Of a stretch of 64,000 bases of DNA, positions 22,813 to 34,599 are shown in pieces (within the stretch, counting starts at the first letter, position 1; every line of letters begins with the position of its first letter). A program made the translations under genes and the position numbers. The stretch is from the NCBI GenBank assembly GCA_007922225.1, contig ML679961.1, positions 72,830,890 through 72,894,889 of the forward strand, written 5' to 3'. The DNA comes from Emydura subglobosa (taxonomy: Eukaryota; Chordata; Testudines; Chelidae). The notes under the pieces were generated by a model, which did no database searches, was not told the DNA's origin, and saw only the letters and a list, made by a program, of their open reading frames with translations.

Positions 22813-23174
22813 GTGTTACTAGATCATTCTTTCCTGGCTGTCTGGATGGTGGGTCTTGCTCACATGCTCAGGATCTACCTGTTTGTCATATTTGGAATTG
22901 GGAAGGAATTTCCCCCTGGGTCAGTTTGGCAGAGCCTGGGTTGTTTTTTTTTTTTTTGGCCTTCCTCTACAGTATGGGGTATGGGTCACTTGACGGTTTA
23001 AACTAACATAAATGATGGAGTCTCTGTAACTTGAAGTCTTCAAATAACTCAGAGGCTAGGGGTCTTTTATAAGAGTGGGTGTGTGGGTGAGATTCTGTGA
23101 CCTGCAATGTGCAGAAGATCAAACTAGGTGATCATGATGGTCCCTTCTGACCTTAAGTTCTGTAAGTCTATCAT
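22813..23174 (+). mobile_element. CR1 LINE 3' end, plus strand
   Basis: 'tggatggtgggtcttgctca', 'catatttggaattgggaagg', 'ggccttcctctacagtatgg', 'ggtgagattctgtgacctgc' and 'gatcatgatggtcccttctg' reproduce the chelonian-type CR1 3' untranslated end in order. 5'-truncated, as most CR1 copies are. A T13 run interrupts it. Confidence 0.85.
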
Positions 23175-23564
23175 TTTGTGGTTACCCATACTGAGGCAAA
23201 TCCTCTAGTACCTATTTAAAAAAAACCCTCCAATTTCAGCCAGTTCTTTCTGAGATTGGCCTGAGCTTTATTTCAAATGAATAGCTAAATAAAAGATTAA
23301 CTACCTGTCATCTCCCAGATATCACAAGCATAAATCTGGATAAATCTTCAATTGTGAAAACCTAGTTGTGGTAGTTGCTTTCCCTTTCCTCACCTAAACC
23401 CACCCCTCACATTTGGATAAAGTTAATGGGTCATTACCCTCTTTGTTTAATATTAGTCTCCTTTCTGTTACTTCATATTGTCTCTTCAGTCTTGCTGAAA
23501 GAACTTTCACTTCTGTAGCTTTTCCTATGTCTTCCCCTCCTGGCAGTTTTTCTGCTTCTTTAGT
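23175..23564. other. No gene seen
   Basis: Single-copy, pyrimidine-rich on the plus strand around 23370-23560. Confidence 0.5.
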
Positions 23565-23960
23565 AGAGCTGATTAGATAATAGAATTTCTATCCCATGGG
23601 AAATTCTGATGCTTCAAAAAATTTCATCTGAAACTGGGACAAAAACTTTAAATTTATAAATATTTAATTAGATGGAAATTTTTAAAAAAAATTCAGAAAC
23701 CTTGAAATTACATTATAGAAATGTTTCATTTAGATAATAGTGGAACATATAATGTAAAATATTTAACTGAAATACAGTTGGAACGGAATGAAATGAGAAT
23801 GTTAAAGCAAAGTAATCTAGTTCAATTCTGAATTTATTTGTACAATCCAATGTAAACTTCATCTAAATAGACATGTTCCTACAAAATGTTTTGATTTTGA
23901 CTAAACAGCATTTTCTGATGTTGGGGGGAGGAGGAATGTTTCGACAAACTATATTCTTTA
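23565..23960. repeat. AT-rich 'gaaa/tttc' palindromic repeat, third copy
   Basis: Begins 'agagctgattagataataga' and runs through 'ggaaattctgatgcttcaaa', 'aaattcagaaaccttgaaat' and 'acaaaatgttttgattttg' to 'ggaatgtttcgacaaac'. Same vocabulary as 10468-10745. Confidence 0.45.
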
Positions 23961-24599
23961 CTTTGTTTCCTACTACCATTAATTCTAAAGAAGCTAGGGA
24001 ACATTGAGTATGAAAGCCACTGTACAGAATAAAATGGTGTTGTATTTTAAATGTCTTCTCTCTCTCTCCTGCTACCAGCTGTGCTCTGACACATCCAAAG
24101 AGAAAATTTGTTCCTTTGTTAGGGAAGCTCCATGTGGAGTCCAGGAGAGTAAAGTAACTAGGAGAGTTATGTGATTTTGAAAAAAGGGGTGGAGCGAAGC
24201 CAGTTCTAACTTCTAATATCTGATACTTTTATGGCTTATTTAGAAATTGCATTAAAAGATTATGTGAGAGAGGGGGACTTTCTGTAGGCTTCGGCACATT
24301 AGGACAAAAAAAAGTCTGAGGTTTTAAGCAAGTGCTGTTCTGGAGGAGCGGAGAGTCCAACTTAATTTTTTCCTTTTCAGCAAAAGTCAGAAGTCAAAAG
24401 TATTTGCTAAACCTTTCACAGCTATTAGGAGAGAAAAGTGTTCTCAGAGCTTTAGAAGTCTCTCTCTTAAAAGTCCTTTGTTTCATTTCCAAAGAAGTTT
24501 AATTACAAAGGAAAGCTTGAATTCTCCCTTGAGGGGATTGTATTTTTGATAGCCATAATAATCTTTTTAATGTAGCAATCCTCTTACAAATAAGGGATC
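23961..24599. other. No gene seen
   Basis: Single-copy AT-rich DNA with no open frame of 60 codons or more. Confidence 0.55.
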
Positions 24600-24790
24600 T
24601 TCCTGTTTTTGGAGCACATGGATATTTATTGAAATGCGCACACTCCCACTGGGCTATTCATGAATGAAGATTGATATATTCATGAGTCCTGACATCTGTT
24701 ACAATTGGATATTTACAGTTTTGGCTTCCCATAATAGTCCTCGAGAGATTGGTATAAAGACTGTCAGCATTCTCCAGTTGTAGATGAATG
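24600..24790. promoter_or_regulatory. Repeat-free stretch with ATTCATGAAT palindromes
   Basis: 'tattcatgaatgaag' and 'atattcatgag' lie about 20 bases apart, within sequence rich in 'gatatttattgaaatg' and 'gatatttacag' words and lacking any repeat I know. A possible conserved noncoding element. Confidence 0.2.
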
Positions 24791-26414
24791 GAGAATTTTT
24801 TTTATTGTAGGCAATTACCTGTTACATCCATAAGAAACCCAAGAGCAAAATGAGTTGTTTTAACAGTTAAATGGTTAATCCTGATTGCTGTGCTTCAGTT
24901 TTTTCTCTCACCACACTCCTAATGCTCATCCCAGATTGAACTGTATCCAACGCTTCTCTGGAAAGGTTCAGTTTCTCGGATTATGATGGGGGAATGACTA
25001 ATTCTACTGAATTCTTGAAATGATGGTCGTTACCATTTTCAGTACCAACTGGAAATGCTAATCCTCCTTGCAAGGTCAAATCTCATGCTAATTAACATCA
25101 GGAGCAATGTATAGTCACTCGTCACTTATCTCAGATGCACTAGGATTTAGCTAATATTTTGCCTAATTGCTACCCTTTAACATAATATCTAGCTTATCAA
25201 CTCTGGTATGTTAACAGGGACAAAAAGTTAAACCTCAAAAGTATCACAGGTGGGGACAAGTATTCAAAATTCAGACACTTCTCTGAACATCTGCGCTGTA
25301 GAAAAAAGCTGAAATTTATCAAAAACTGATATTTTTGTGAGATTTCTTTATTTCAGCTGGGTTGAAAGTACATAGCCTGACTTTGATCCTCCACTCCACT
25401 TGAAGACAATGGGGCGGGGCCTTACCCTCTGTTGTCCACTCCCTTTTGTAGTCATGTAGACCAGTGTAAGGTGAGTGCAATGTAGGTATAAAATGATGCC
25501 ATTCTGAAATGGTAGCACATCACACTCTGCACATATTAAAATGGTAAGACAAAGTAAAAGGCAGTAGAGAATCTGGCTCTGGAAGTTGAAAGAGCTAAAC
25601 ATCACACAAGATCAGGCCACATACTGACTTTGTCTAGACTAAGTGTTAAATGTGGTTTTCATTGAATTAAACTAGTTTGACTTAGAGAACTCAATTGAAA
25701 AAAGCAGCATTTTCTCTTATTGGAGATAAGACCTTATGAGACCATATTGTACTTTCTCCATGGTACACTGGGTATTTCCATTTCCTAGCCTGGCCTGTGG
25801 ATCATATAGCTTTTTGCTACAATAAATGTTCAGGTTTTAGGAAGAGGCTTGCAATGATTGGGAAAAGGTGAGGCCTTATTTTTTATAACGAACAACTTCA
25901 TGCTTCTCACATTTCATGGCCTCCCTCTCAAATCCATTTTAATCTTTGAAGCTGAAGCCATGCAGCTACTTGAGAACAAAGAAGGAAAATGTAAGTAAAA
26001 AATGAAATTGTTGGGATTGCTACAGAAATGCAATTCCTGGTGCCAAGCCTTGTTTTTCTGTGCACATTGGTAAAATTGTGCATTTATTACATTTTGTGAA
26101 TGGATGCCATGCCTTTATGCCAAGCACTGAGGTCTCTCAGAAATATAACATTTTCATTGGCTCCTCTATTTTGGGATTTATCTTCAAATGAGCCTCCAAA
26201 GCTATGTGTCCAACGAAGTTTGTGCATGTGCGCCCAGGGTGCTAGCTGTGCATCAGTAATGCAAACAGGTACTTATGAATACAATTGTCATATTGCGCTC
26301 AATATTTTTGCATACAAATTAGGAGTTTCACTCAAAAGATTAAAGTTCTCTGATTCAACTGCCTATTCATCCATAGAACTTGTAGATCATGGGCAGCAGC
26401 ACTGATTGGTTCTT
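24791..26414. other. No gene; MITE-like fragment at 25629-25720
   Basis: Mostly single-copy. 25629-25720 starts 'ttgtctagactaagtgtta' and is related to the element at 18925. The 101-codon plus frame 26100-26405 contains several cysteines but no domain, and I see no splice sites suited to it. Confidence 0.5.
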
Positions 26415-26545
26415 CAAGACCTGATTGGATCATTTTTGGTGAAATTTCATTTAGCTGAAATAAGCTGGTTTGTCAAAGCAAAATTGTTTAATGGAAACTT
26501 CTGTTTCATTGGACGGAGAGGGAGAGCGCCTGTCTCACAGTTTGA

Positions 26546-26697
26546 AGCCTGGTGGTTAGGGTACTAGCCTGGAAAGTGGGAGATCCAGATTCAAGTCCCT
26601 GCTTTGTCTGATTCAGAGCAATCTGGGACAAAAAACAATGCTTAGTATCAGGCAGAATAGGGATTTAAACTTGGGTTTCCCATATCCCTGGCTACTT
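26546..26697. repeat. tRNA-derived palindromic SINE dimer, copy 1
   Basis: The left half carries an A-box-like 'tggttagggtactagcctgg' and a B-box-like 'gattcaagtcc' at 26588-26598. The right half (26649-26695, 'agggatttaaacttgggttt' on to 'ccctggctac') is the inverted form of the same head. A second dimer of the same kind is at 63455-63602. It is a tRNA-like repeat, not a tRNA gene: there is no acceptor stem or anticodon arm. Confidence 0.7.
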
Positions 26698-27189
26698 TCA
26701 CACACATTTCCCCCATTCCACCTTCCAGAATTGAAAAGATGAGGTTTCACTCTGAAAAAGGAAATTTTCACAAAAAATAGAACTGTCAGAATGTTTGTAT
26801 GGTTTTGTTTTAATTCCAATCTATAATGAAAACAAATGTTGAAGTCTCAAATATTGACACACAACAGAATTGACATCCTCCAGTGAGCTCTTGCTATGAT
26901 GGCTCTAGGCTGAATGCCTTCATTGTCTAGTAGTTTTGTGTCTCGGCCTATAGACTCAGCAAGGTGAACCAGACATTTAGAGTCCATTATAAAGCTGGCT
27001 CTTGTGATATGGTCACCTACCTACTAAAAACTAGGATTTGGAGACATCAGCTCATTTCACATATACTGCTAAACAGCCATCAGTGAATTTAAAACACTCA
27101 TTGAGATTTAGGAGACTTTTAAGGGTGTGGTGGTGGTAAGTCATCACCCTTATGAAAGCAAGTATCATCCATAACTAAAGTTGCTAATT
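26698..27189. other. No gene; AT-rich repeat remnant
   Basis: 26740-26830 has 'gaaaatttc'-type words like the AT-rich repeat family. The remainder is blank. Confidence 0.45.
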
Positions 27190-28740
27190 CTGCAAGAAAG
27201 GTGTTTTAACCATCTGTTCATCTCTGAGCTGTGAATAATTGCAGTTGTATTTGTTTATTGATAATTTGTGAGATGCAGTGTAAGCCCACAGTGACCCAGG
27301 GAATCCCTCAGTGCCAACTAGCAGAGGACACAAAATACCATAACTCATATTGGGCCTGGTTCCATTGCCCCACCACATCATAATTTGTATCTGAAAGGTG
27401 TCATGTAAGGTGGTATATACAAACTGGTAACCCACTGGCAATTAATATTATTGAGTGATGTGTTGACGGGTGGTGTATAAAGAATTATAGATGTGTGATG
27501 GAAATACATACTTAAAAGGGTGTTTTGCAAGCAGTGCCTAAGCCCAACCTATCCTAGATAAAGGAATGTAAAATGAGCCATGTAACACCTCAGAGGACAA
27601 TGAAAAGTACATCCACATACAAGGTAAACAAAGCTATCAAGCTAAGTCAGAGGTAGACTGGTTAATGATCATGATAGGGTCTGACACAGAGACAATAGAC
27701 TTTGGGATATTGAAGTGTAAGGGGTCCCTCTACCACAGCCCTTCCACTTCGGTTCCCCTCTGGCCAACAAAGGACTTGAAGACCCTTTGGTTTGCAGTCA
27801 TGAATGCTTTTATTTTACAGGGTGTATGTGAATTCCCACCACCTTACCGTGCCTTGCTTCAGCCAGCAGTCTCTGTGGTTGTTCAGGGAGATAGGCAAAG
27901 CCTCCACACTCCCTTCCCATCTGTCTCTACCCCATCTCTTCTGTTCTGGGCCAACCTATAAACCCTGCTTAGCCTGTGTAAGATGACAGCTGCCTCATCT
28001 CAGATAATCAGACCACCACCCAGCTAACCAGCTCTGCTGCCCTTCAGCTATAGAGGCTGGAGTGACAGGGGGCTGGCCAGGGGTTACCCCCCAGCACCTT
28101 GTTACACCAAGCAAAGGCAGAAAGACATTTTGGCATCCATCACTGAGCACAGGATAGGATACAGCACCCTTTGAGCCTTTGAAAGCTGGGTCCTCTTAAC
28201 CTAGAAGGCAAAAGTTCCTGGGGATTTTAATGTGAGCGAGAAACCTACTAAAAAAGAAAAATTGTAGCTTGCTGAAATTTTTTAAATCACAGCACAGTTT
28301 CTAGTGACTTTGTCTCAAATGCGACCACAAGTCTTCTATTATTACTCATCACTTAAATATCGGTTTGTTGTGAATATACTTACTCTGGTTTTATTACAAA
28401 ACCAGTGCCATGCTAGGTATGAAACGGACTGGTAAAATTCTCAGCTCAACTAACAAGCTGGTTTGTGTTGTGTTTCTTTGAAGGCAGCAAACTTGATAAC
28501 TTCTGTGAGTATCAATCAGAGGGATTGGACACTGCAAGGGAGACAGATTTGGGGGGACTCAGGACTGGAAGGGCTGTTGATGTCACTCTGCAAGGAATAA
28601 CCAGGCTGGTGGAAGCTAGGGTGAAGCCACTATGCTGTGAGCAGGCGGCTGGTGTCATGTCTGTGAGCCATAGCTGCACAGCACAGAAGCACCCAAAGTT
28701 ATGGGTCAGGAGGTGACATACCTGACCAGTAATGGGGTTG
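27190..28740. mobile_element. Older LTR-type repeat region hosting a nested LTR
   Basis: The flanks of the nested LTR (27190-27715 and 28107-28740) have the look of a degenerate chelonian LTR-retroelement: 'ggtgtcatgtaaggtggtat', 'gggtgttttgcaagcagtgc', 'ggtttgtgttgtgtttcttt' and 'gtgagcaggcggctgg'. I see no pol-type motif in any frame. The assignment rests on remembered turtle repeats and is tentative. Confidence 0.35.
27716..28106 (-). mobile_element. Candidate solo LTR, 391 bp, minus strand
   Basis: On the minus strand it starts TGTAACAAGG and ends CCCCTTACA, so the termini are a perfect 5-bp TGTAA/TTACA inverted repeat in the TG...CA form. It has a TATA-like 'ggtttatagg' and a polyadenylation signal, 'ctgtaaaataaaagc' (plus-strand complement at about 27808-27822). 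Flanks are tgaag on the left and ccaag on the right, a weak three-of-five target duplication. It carries no internal region, as expected for a solo LTR left by recombination. Confidence 0.6.
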
Positions 28741-30280
28741 AGCTCTTAAAACTTCAGACCCATATGGCAAATAGGGAGGGATGAACAAAGGAAATATATT
28801 TCTTTCTCAAAGATATGCTTCTGAGTTTTAGTTTAAAGCTGGATGAGAAAGCAAATGATGTAGGTGAATGTATCCTTGGTATATACTGAGAGCTGGCGAA
28901 TAGGAAAATACATAGATAAACATTGTTAACAAGGAGTGGCCTGAGCTTGCAATGTGTTGAGTATGTTAAACCACAATTTCAGGTTGCATTACCACAAGTG
29001 TCTTAATATTTCTAAGGATTTTTAGGGTTTTTTTAAAACATATTTTCTAGAATTTTAGTATTTTTGATCAGCACTTATCCATTTGTAAAGTACAGGATAA
29101 TTCTGACGACTAGATTTAATGTAGATGTCTTAGGTTTGATTGCCAAGAAACTACTTTGGAAGAAAGTTTTCATTGTTCAGAAAAGACTTTTAGCACTGCA
29201 TTTGATAGTATAAAATATGCGAAGATATGAGAATGGTACATAAATGGTGCACCCTGTCTCCTGGGGAGTACAGATATATAGTTAATGAAATGCTAAATGA
29301 ACAGATGCAGGGGGTCTGGTGAATGAAGAGTGGGTATCCGTAGGAGAAGTTGTAGGAGAGCAAAAAGGCACTTAGATAAAAGGAACAAGGGGAAGGAGGG
29401 AGCATGATGGGAGAAGGAGCTAGTTGTGGAAGGGCAGACAGAGGGAGGAGGCTGGCAAAAGTATGGCAGGGAAGTTTAGGGTAGGAAGAATGGGTAGGTA
29501 GCTTAGAAGTGAGGGAAAAGTTGGAGCAGGAGTGCAGCTTTATGAAGAATAGGAGAGTGGAGATGCCTGTGAAACCCCAGCTGCCTGAAATGTTCTTGGT
29601 ATACAGCCAAAAACAAACCAGAATCCTCATCTGCCATTAAGTTGAAACCAGACTCAAGAATTAGGGGCACATCAGCTGTTAATGGAAACCCAGCATATGG
29701 CCTTTTCAGCCTACAGCAACGGAGCCCTCTGAATTTGGCAGCAGTAGAGATTTGTGACTGCAGAAAAGTGAGGCCAGAGACCTGCCAGCCAGCCTAAAAG
29801 TGAAGATGCATGCTCCTTTTCTGGCTCCAGATCTCTACATCATCTCCCTTTAGTTGCCCCCTTGTGCTACCAATTTAGGCCATGTCACTCTCTCCACGTT
29901 CATTTAGGTGGTCTCCCTGGATGCTAAATTACAGCAGTGTATTTCAGAAAAAGAAGCTGTCTTTCCAGTAATTTGAATGCTGGGGAGGAGGTATGTTTCA
30001 GGAATTCATTATCATACTGAATTCTTTGCACAAAAGAAAGAGAAAATCAATTACCACAGAGGGGTACAATAAGAGAAAGAACCTTAAGCCCGGATGAAAC
30101 CCTAATACTTTAAAGATGAACATTAAGAATCAAACATCAAAATAACACAGTTCTCCAAATCCCTGTACAAAGGGAGACATTGTTCATCTGACACTGTTGC
30201 TGATTGGGCAGCATATGTGCAGTGGAGCAAGATTTGCTTTTACTTGTTACTCACCAGCAAAATGTAGCATTTGAGGGAAA
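28741..30280. other. No gene; purine-rich block at 29330-29545
   Basis: 29330-29545 is strikingly A/G-rich on the plus strand. Its complement yields a 146-codon Ser/Leu/Pro frame (29190-29630) that looks composition-driven and may be the pyrimidine-rich tail of a LINE on the minus strand. The rest is single-copy. Confidence 0.45.
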
Positions 30281-30356
30281 TCAGGCCTTATCCAAAGTCC
30301 TCTGAAGTCAATGGAAAAAAAATCCTGCTGACTTCAGGAGCTTTGGATCAGGGCCT
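30281..30356. repeat. Palindromic repeat ('tccaaag...gaagtca')
   Basis: The left arm 30283-30310 and the right arm 30329-30356 are inverted copies ('ctgaagtca' against 'tgacttcag', 'tccaaag' against 'ctttgga') around an A-rich loop. A common amniote palindromic repeat, comparatively well preserved. Confidence 0.75.
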
Positions 30357-31513
30357 ACTTTTGCTCAGGTATAAAATATTACTTTTTATCTTTCATCTTA
30401 GGATCTGAGAGCTTTTTACTAACAATATAAAATATGCTTAAAATACACTGTTTTGACAAATATTTTTGACAATAAGCTCATTTTAACAGAATATAGAATG
30501 GAAACAAAACCAAAGGGGATGTGAAAAAAAGTATTTAGTATTTTTTAAAACTAGAAGGAAAACTCGGAATAATGTGCTTTATTTGCCTAGCTCTACCAAT
30601 AAGTAGCTCTAGTGATACACTCTCCAGTGTTTCTAGAATATTAATTTGAACTGCATTATCACTTAGGAACCCCAGGAGCCAAAGTTCTACTGTGCTATGG
30701 TATAAACATATAAAAAGGTCTGTGCCCCAAAGAGCTTCACTCCTAAGTATAAGACAATAGTACATTTGGCTAAAACAAAATGATGGGGTGCATAAGATAA
30801 TTAGGCAATACTGATCAGTATGATAAGCAATGGTTTCAGTATAATAAATAGCACAATATCATGTTTCTGGAACCTCTAAAACTAATGGGATCATAATGTA
30901 TCTTAGACTTTTCACTTTCCTTCAGCCTGATGTTGTCCTATCTACATTCTCTGATAAGAAACTCTCCTTACTATTTCCTCTTATCTACATTAGGGTGATC
31001 ACATCTTATGGGATACTTTGCAGTTGTTTGTTTTTAACTTTCTAAAGCCAAGAATAGAAATTACAGAACATTCTAGAAATGTGAGTAATAACTGCTGGTA
31101 ACTAAGTAGAGAGAAGCTGCTTGTGTTCAAACTCCAAAAGTGATTACCCTCCCAGCAAGGCAGTGTAGAAAGGAGGTTCCAACCTGAGACTTTATATAGT
31201 CCCAAAACATCACCATCATTGATCATATTCTTCTATTTATTTCCTGGATATTAGCTCTAGGCATAGGTTTTGGGGTTTTTTTAACAGCTGTTTTCCAGTG
31301 GACAAATCCAAGTCTTGTCTTGTCTAGCAGAACAAATGGTATTTCTGGCAGGACAGCCAAGTTAGGTAATGAAGCCTGTGCCCCTTTTAATGGAACTGTT
31401 TGTGAAATGCCATCCAACAAGAGGACCTCTGGGTCTAGGTAGTGACCCTGTTATAAGCTCCCACACTCACTTCATTCTCCATCACATTACTTTCTCCCAT
31501 TCCTGTGGGTAAC
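30357..31513. other. No gene seen
   Basis: Single-copy AT-rich DNA. Minus-strand frames of 65 to 76 codons show no features. Confidence 0.55.
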
Positions 31514-32100
31514 TGTGATGGAGTGTATAGACCCTGTGCTGGAAGAGTCACCAAGAGGTTAATGGGTTGAGCACCTACTTACGCACCTGCAGCTAATTAT
31601 TTAACCAGCAACAATTGGAATGAAAGGCTGCAGCTCAGATAGAGAGGCTCTGAAGCACCTGCAAAAGGGGAGAAAGTGGTGTAAGGAGCCAAATCTCTTA
31701 GGACAAAACACTGGAATGAGCTTCTCTGTGGGGGAGCTGAAGGTAGGTAGTGTTTCAAGGAAGCAGCTGAGAGTCTAATAGAGAAGTCCTTAGTTGCTTA
31801 ATACAGGGTCTCTGAGCTGGGATCTGGAGCAGAGGGAGAATCTGGCTTTCCCCAATTTGTCTCTAAAAAAGGGAATAGAAAGCCCTCCTGGTACAAGGAC
31901 TATTGAGCTCAAAGTGGGGCTGAAAACTTGGCACAAGGTCACTGGATTGTTTGTTGACTCCTGAGAAGGGCTAAGTAACAGGGCTGTAAGGCAGAGTCTA
32001 GACAAAGGGCAAACCACCACAGGCCTGGAGTTGCTCTGTCTTCGCAGTGGGTTCTAGAATCTAAGAGACAGATAAACTACACCTAGTCAAGGGGTGAACC
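31514..32100 (+). mobile_element. LTR-like dispersed repeat beginning TGTGATGGAG
   Basis: 'tgtgatggagtgtatagacc', 'gctaattatttaaccagc', 'aggctgcagctcagatagag', 'aactggagct'-style purine tracts and 'ggcctggagttgctctg' match the style of chelonian LTR or LTR-internal repeats that begin TGTGA, as the unit at 21667 does. The right boundary is unclear and no coding motif is present. Confidence 0.4.
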
Positions 32101-32815
32101 TTCCTCTGCATGTCCCATTCCCACAGCGGATGGCATAGTTGTCTGTTTCAAGTTTGAATTCCCTACCCCAACATGTTTAAATCCTTGCAGGCTTAATTAG
32201 CCCTTCATCTTTCCAAGGCATATAAAGTGAGCTCCATTCAGGTTTCTGTGTGAATGTCTGTCTTTCAAATGAGACTTCAAATTTGTTCTCTTAAATATTA
32301 AATATCCACTGATGCTTTCTATATAAATGGGAATTTGTCCTTTTGACTGGAATTTCCTTCTTCTGACACTGTTGCGTGGCATCACTATATTGTAGCTGGT
32401 TGCAGCCCTCCATCCCAGAGGTGGCAACATTTTTGAGTTGTTTATGTGTACTGCTTAAAATAAATTGGGATCCTACAGGATAAAAAAAATTATATAATAC
32501 TATAGGTTTCCAAGGTATTTTTACAGACAGGTAGACAAAGTCATGATTTTTGGGAAGTTTACTATCTGAAATGTGAAGATACAACACAAATAACAGTGGA
32601 TCAGGTACTGGTGAGAACAAACAGCATTGTAGAGGAAGATCAGCAAGGGGGTTGGGGTTAAGCTAAAGAACTGAGGAAGAATGAGAGGTTTCTTGGTGTA
32701 TGGGAGGATGATGGTTGTTCCTTGAGTGTCTCACTGGAAGGCATGTTCTCCAGTACTCAAATAATTCTTGCAGTTTTTCTCTGCACCCTTTACAATTTTT
32801 CATCAGACTTTTTCA
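32101..32815. other. No gene seen
   Basis: Single-copy. The 109-codon minus frame 32291-32620 lacks domains and lies in AT-rich DNA. Confidence 0.5.
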
Positions 32816-33272
32816 AAAAGGAGTTATGAAAAAATTGGAGAAGGTTCAGAGGAAAGCCATAAGAATGATTTGAGGACTGCAAAACCTGCCTTAAAGTGAG
32901 GTCAATCTGTTTTCCTTATTTAAGGGAAGGTCTAGAAGTATCTACAGAAGGTGAGGTTTCCAGATTAAGGCACAATAAGATTCAGTGGCTGAAAGCTGAA
33001 ACTAGACCCACTTGGGCTAGAAATAATGTGCACATTTTTTATAGTGAGGATTAACCATTGGAACAATTTACCAAAGGATATGGTAGTTTCTCCATCACTT
33101 GAAGTCTTTAAATCAAGATTTAGAATTTTTTTTTTTTTTAAAAGATATGCTGTAGCTTAACTAGAAATTATCACACTTGATGCAAGAATCGGTGGGTGAA
33201 ATTCTATGGCCTCTGTTGTGTAGGTGGTCAGACTAGATAATGCCCCTGATCTCTCTGCACTTAATACCTATG
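32816..33272 (+). mobile_element. CR1 LINE 3' end, plus strand
   Basis: 'ggagaaggttcagaggaaag' followed by 'ccataagaatgatt', then 'ccattggaacaatttacc', 'ggatatggtagtttctccat', 'cacttgaagtctttaaatca', 'ggtcagactagataatg' and 'cctatgaag' follow the CR1 ORF2 C-terminus and 3' UTR in order. An internal T-run (33127-33140) and many indels show age. Confidence 0.85.
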
Positions 33273-33639
33273 AAGGTGAAAAACAAAGGTGGTAACATAA
33301 GTAAGGAAAAAAGTAAATGGAAGGAGATCAAACATCAAGGAAGGAGAATTACATAAATGCAAAATGTTTTCTCTTTCATGAACATATTCTCTCTCACTCC
33401 TACCAGGATGAAGCACACACCTTAAATAGCCTATTATTCATACACAGCAATTCATCATCTCTCTCACACACAGGTTTCTAGTTAAGACTTAGAAACCTGA
33501 TTTTTCTTCACAAGATTGTTTGAGAAGAACTTAAATCCCAAAGTCAACTAACCCTAAATATTTCTGTTGTCTTTTTCAGGCAGAATGTCTGTAGCTATTG
33601 CTTCTCTTCCAAAAGTTACTTATATTTTTTTCCCCTCCT
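33273..33639. other. No gene seen
   Basis: Single-copy AT-rich DNA with no open frame of 60 codons. Confidence 0.55.
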
Positions 33640-33990
33640 TAAATTGCATGATCAATGCTGGTCGTTATCTGACATTTAAGGGAATGAAAATGCAAAGCCC
33701 AGTCTGGTACAGAGCAACAATGACTTTGGTTTGAAGACTGCATTAACTTTTTCAATCAGCCACAATCAATTAAGCATAATTTCCAGGAAGCAGCTTTTAA
33801 CCTGCATAAAATCTGGAGTTAAACTGGATGTTATCAGATAAATGCAAGACACTGTTTAAGGTTTGCTAATGATGTCTGTTTCAAAAAGTGAAAATAGTGA
33901 TGTGTGTTTCTAATGACAAAAGCTATTGTATCATTTTGAAAGTGACAATCAAACTTATATTTACACTATCACCTTTATTACATTTTTAAG
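33640..33990. promoter_or_regulatory. Repeat-free AT-rich stretch, possible conserved element
   Basis: 'cacaatcaattaagcataat', 'gtttgctaatgatgtctg', 'gtgacaatcaaac' and 'cctttattac' words lie close together without a recognised repeat. Candidate conserved noncoding element. Confidence 0.2.
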
Positions 33991-34396
33991 GAAACCATTT
34001 AAATGAAGTGTTTAAACCAAAACCTTTTATGACACTAGCACCAGGGCTTTGACATACAGTATCAAATATAACAGCCTTTCAAAACCCTTATGCTTTTAGG
34101 GTAACATTTGTCTTTGTGCAGTGGGCCACCACAGGGCATATGAACCACTTTAGTTCCATTTATATTATGTATTGAGAATTTAAGTGGGATTTAATTAATG
34201 CTATATAGACCTTTTGCTGGCCCTCTGCAGCAGAGTGAATTTCATCTTATTCCTTAGGGCAATGAGCAGTTTCCAGGGTGGATGACAATTGAATTTTAGA
34301 TTTTTCTAGGGTTTCGATGGCTGGTCAGGCAAAATGTGCTAACCCTGGGATCAGGAAGGATTTACAGCATCTTGGAGGCCGGCTGAGTCAGGGATC

Positions 34397-34422
34397 TTTC
34401 CTTCCTTCCTTCCTTCCCTCCT
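34397..34422 (+). repeat. (CTTC)n microsatellite
   Basis: About five CTTC units with a CCCTCC variant at the end. Confidence 0.85.
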
Positions 34423-34599
34423 TGCTAAGCACCCAAGTGCTTGGTGCTGTACAATGCATGTCTAGTATACAGTCCTATCCAGAAACAGATGAAACAAGTC
34501 ACACTGAAAAGTCAGAGGAATATGGCAACTTCTGTTTTTCTTATATTCATATTCTTTCTATTCCCTTTTTAAAATGTTGAAATGGAGAGGGCAATTGGC

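Noticed and set aside
26546..26620. tRNA gene
   Set aside because: A- and B-box words are present but no acceptor stem, anticodon arm or terminator. The inverted second head marks a SINE-type repeat.
29190..29630. 146-codon minus frame
   Set aside because: Low-complexity complement of an A/G-rich block, with no signal or domain apart from generic hydrophobicity.
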